A DNA stretch of 13,919 nt from an uncultured Eubacteriaceae bacterium. GTDB taxonomy: Bacteria; Bacillota; Clostridia; Lachnospirales; CAG-274. The position numbers and the translations under genes are program-made. Below are positions 13,787-13,919 of this stretch, piece by piece (position 1 is the stretch's first letter; each line of letters starts with the position of its first letter). Under the pieces are notes generated by a model, which did not search any database, was not told where the DNA came from, and worked only from the letters and a program-made list of their open reading frames with translations. The stretch lies in the NCBI GenBank assembly GCA_938042265.1, contig CALIRN010000277.1, forward strand, positions 1 to 13,919, in the 5' to 3' direction.

Positions 13787-13919
13787 TTAAAGCAAATCCT
13801 GCAATTCAGCATACTCCCGCATTCGCTCTACAGCCGCTTTAATTTTTTCTATATCAACTGTATAGGCTATTCTCACATAGCCCTCGCCGCCTTCGCCATA
13901 AGTAATTCCCGGAACAACA
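13787..13919 (-). CDS. C-terminal end of a class I/II pyridoxal-phosphate aminotransferase (partial)
   Basis: The last 43 codons of a gene that starts beyond the right edge. The translation contains VVPGITYGEGGEGYVRIAY, then a helix DIEKIKAAVERMREY and the end QDLL before TAA at 13787-13789. The PG-x(2-3)-G-x-x-GEGYVRIA pattern is the C-terminal signature of fold-type I aspartate/aromatic aminotransferases, where the Arg (of YVRIA) binds the substrate alpha-carboxylate. The substrate cannot be told from this piece. It is on the same strand as the polysaccharide cluster but 159 bases away, so it may be an unrelated metabolic gene. Confidence 0.8.
   Translation of the reverse strand, partial: VVPGITYGEGGEGYVRIAYTVDIEKIKAAVERMREYAELQDLL

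Noticed and set aside
1..13919. CRISPR arrays, tRNA/rRNA genes, toxin-antitoxin or phage defence systems
   Set aside because: No regularly spaced repeats, no RNA gene signatures and no defence-family motifs were found on either strand.

Overview
The window looks like chromosomal DNA of a low-GC Gram-positive anaerobe (Bacillota, class Clostridia, probably a gut Oscillospiraceae/Ruminococcus-type organism). This rests on AT-rich DNA, strong AGGAGG-type ribosome binding sites, protein families typical of such genomes (TupA-like ATP-grasp, NTP_transf_5, DUF1919), and a degenerate copy of a short palindromic repeat I recall as dispersed in Clostridia. Genus-level assignment is inference.

Layout. 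Positions 1-592 hold the C-terminal end of an unrecognised plus-strand protein. Positions 593-1033 are non-coding, with two hairpins and a good sigma-A-type promoter. A stand-alone nucleotidyltransferase-fold gene (NTP_transf_5 family) follows at 1034-2197 and ends at a strong 14-bp hairpin (2245-2280) lying between convergent genes. Everything after that is on the minus strand and is read from right to left. At the far right edge is the C-terminus of a class I/II aminotransferase (13787-13919). From 13627 down to 4406 runs a tightly packed surface-polysaccharide cluster: CapA-like protein, GT4 glycosyltransferase, DUF1919 protein, second GT4, Wzy-type polymerase, GT11-type fucosyltransferase-like enzyme, Wzx-type flippase, TupA-like ATP-grasp, and a hexapeptide-repeat acyltransferase. 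After a 220-base gap with a palindromic repeat comes a two-gene unit: a GHMP kinase (3060-4184) and a sugar nucleotidyltransferase (2314-3060) joined by a TAATG overlap.

How it fits together. Three glycosyltransferases would build an oligosaccharide unit on a lipid carrier, Wzx would flip it, Wzy would polymerise it, and the acyltransferase, DUF1919 protein, ATP-grasp and CapA-like protein are candidate tailoring or attachment functions. The kinase carries the unusual motif GAHVDH instead of the galactokinase GEHTDY and strongly resembles plant galacturonokinase as I remember it. With the coupled nucleotidyltransferase it would give a salvage route from free galacturonate to NDP-galacturonate.

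Most interesting points: (1) the galacturonokinase-like kinase/pyrophosphorylase pair; (2) the co-occurrence of uronic-acid activation, a TupA-like ATP-grasp and a CapA-like protein, suggesting a polymer whose uronic-acid carboxyls are amidated with amino acids or peptides; (3) an acyltransferase whose first 20 or so codons are in a different frame, joined at an A6 run, suggesting a frameshifted gene. No initiating phosphoglycosyl transferase, chain-length regulator or transcription regulator is visible, so the cluster is probably incomplete in this window.
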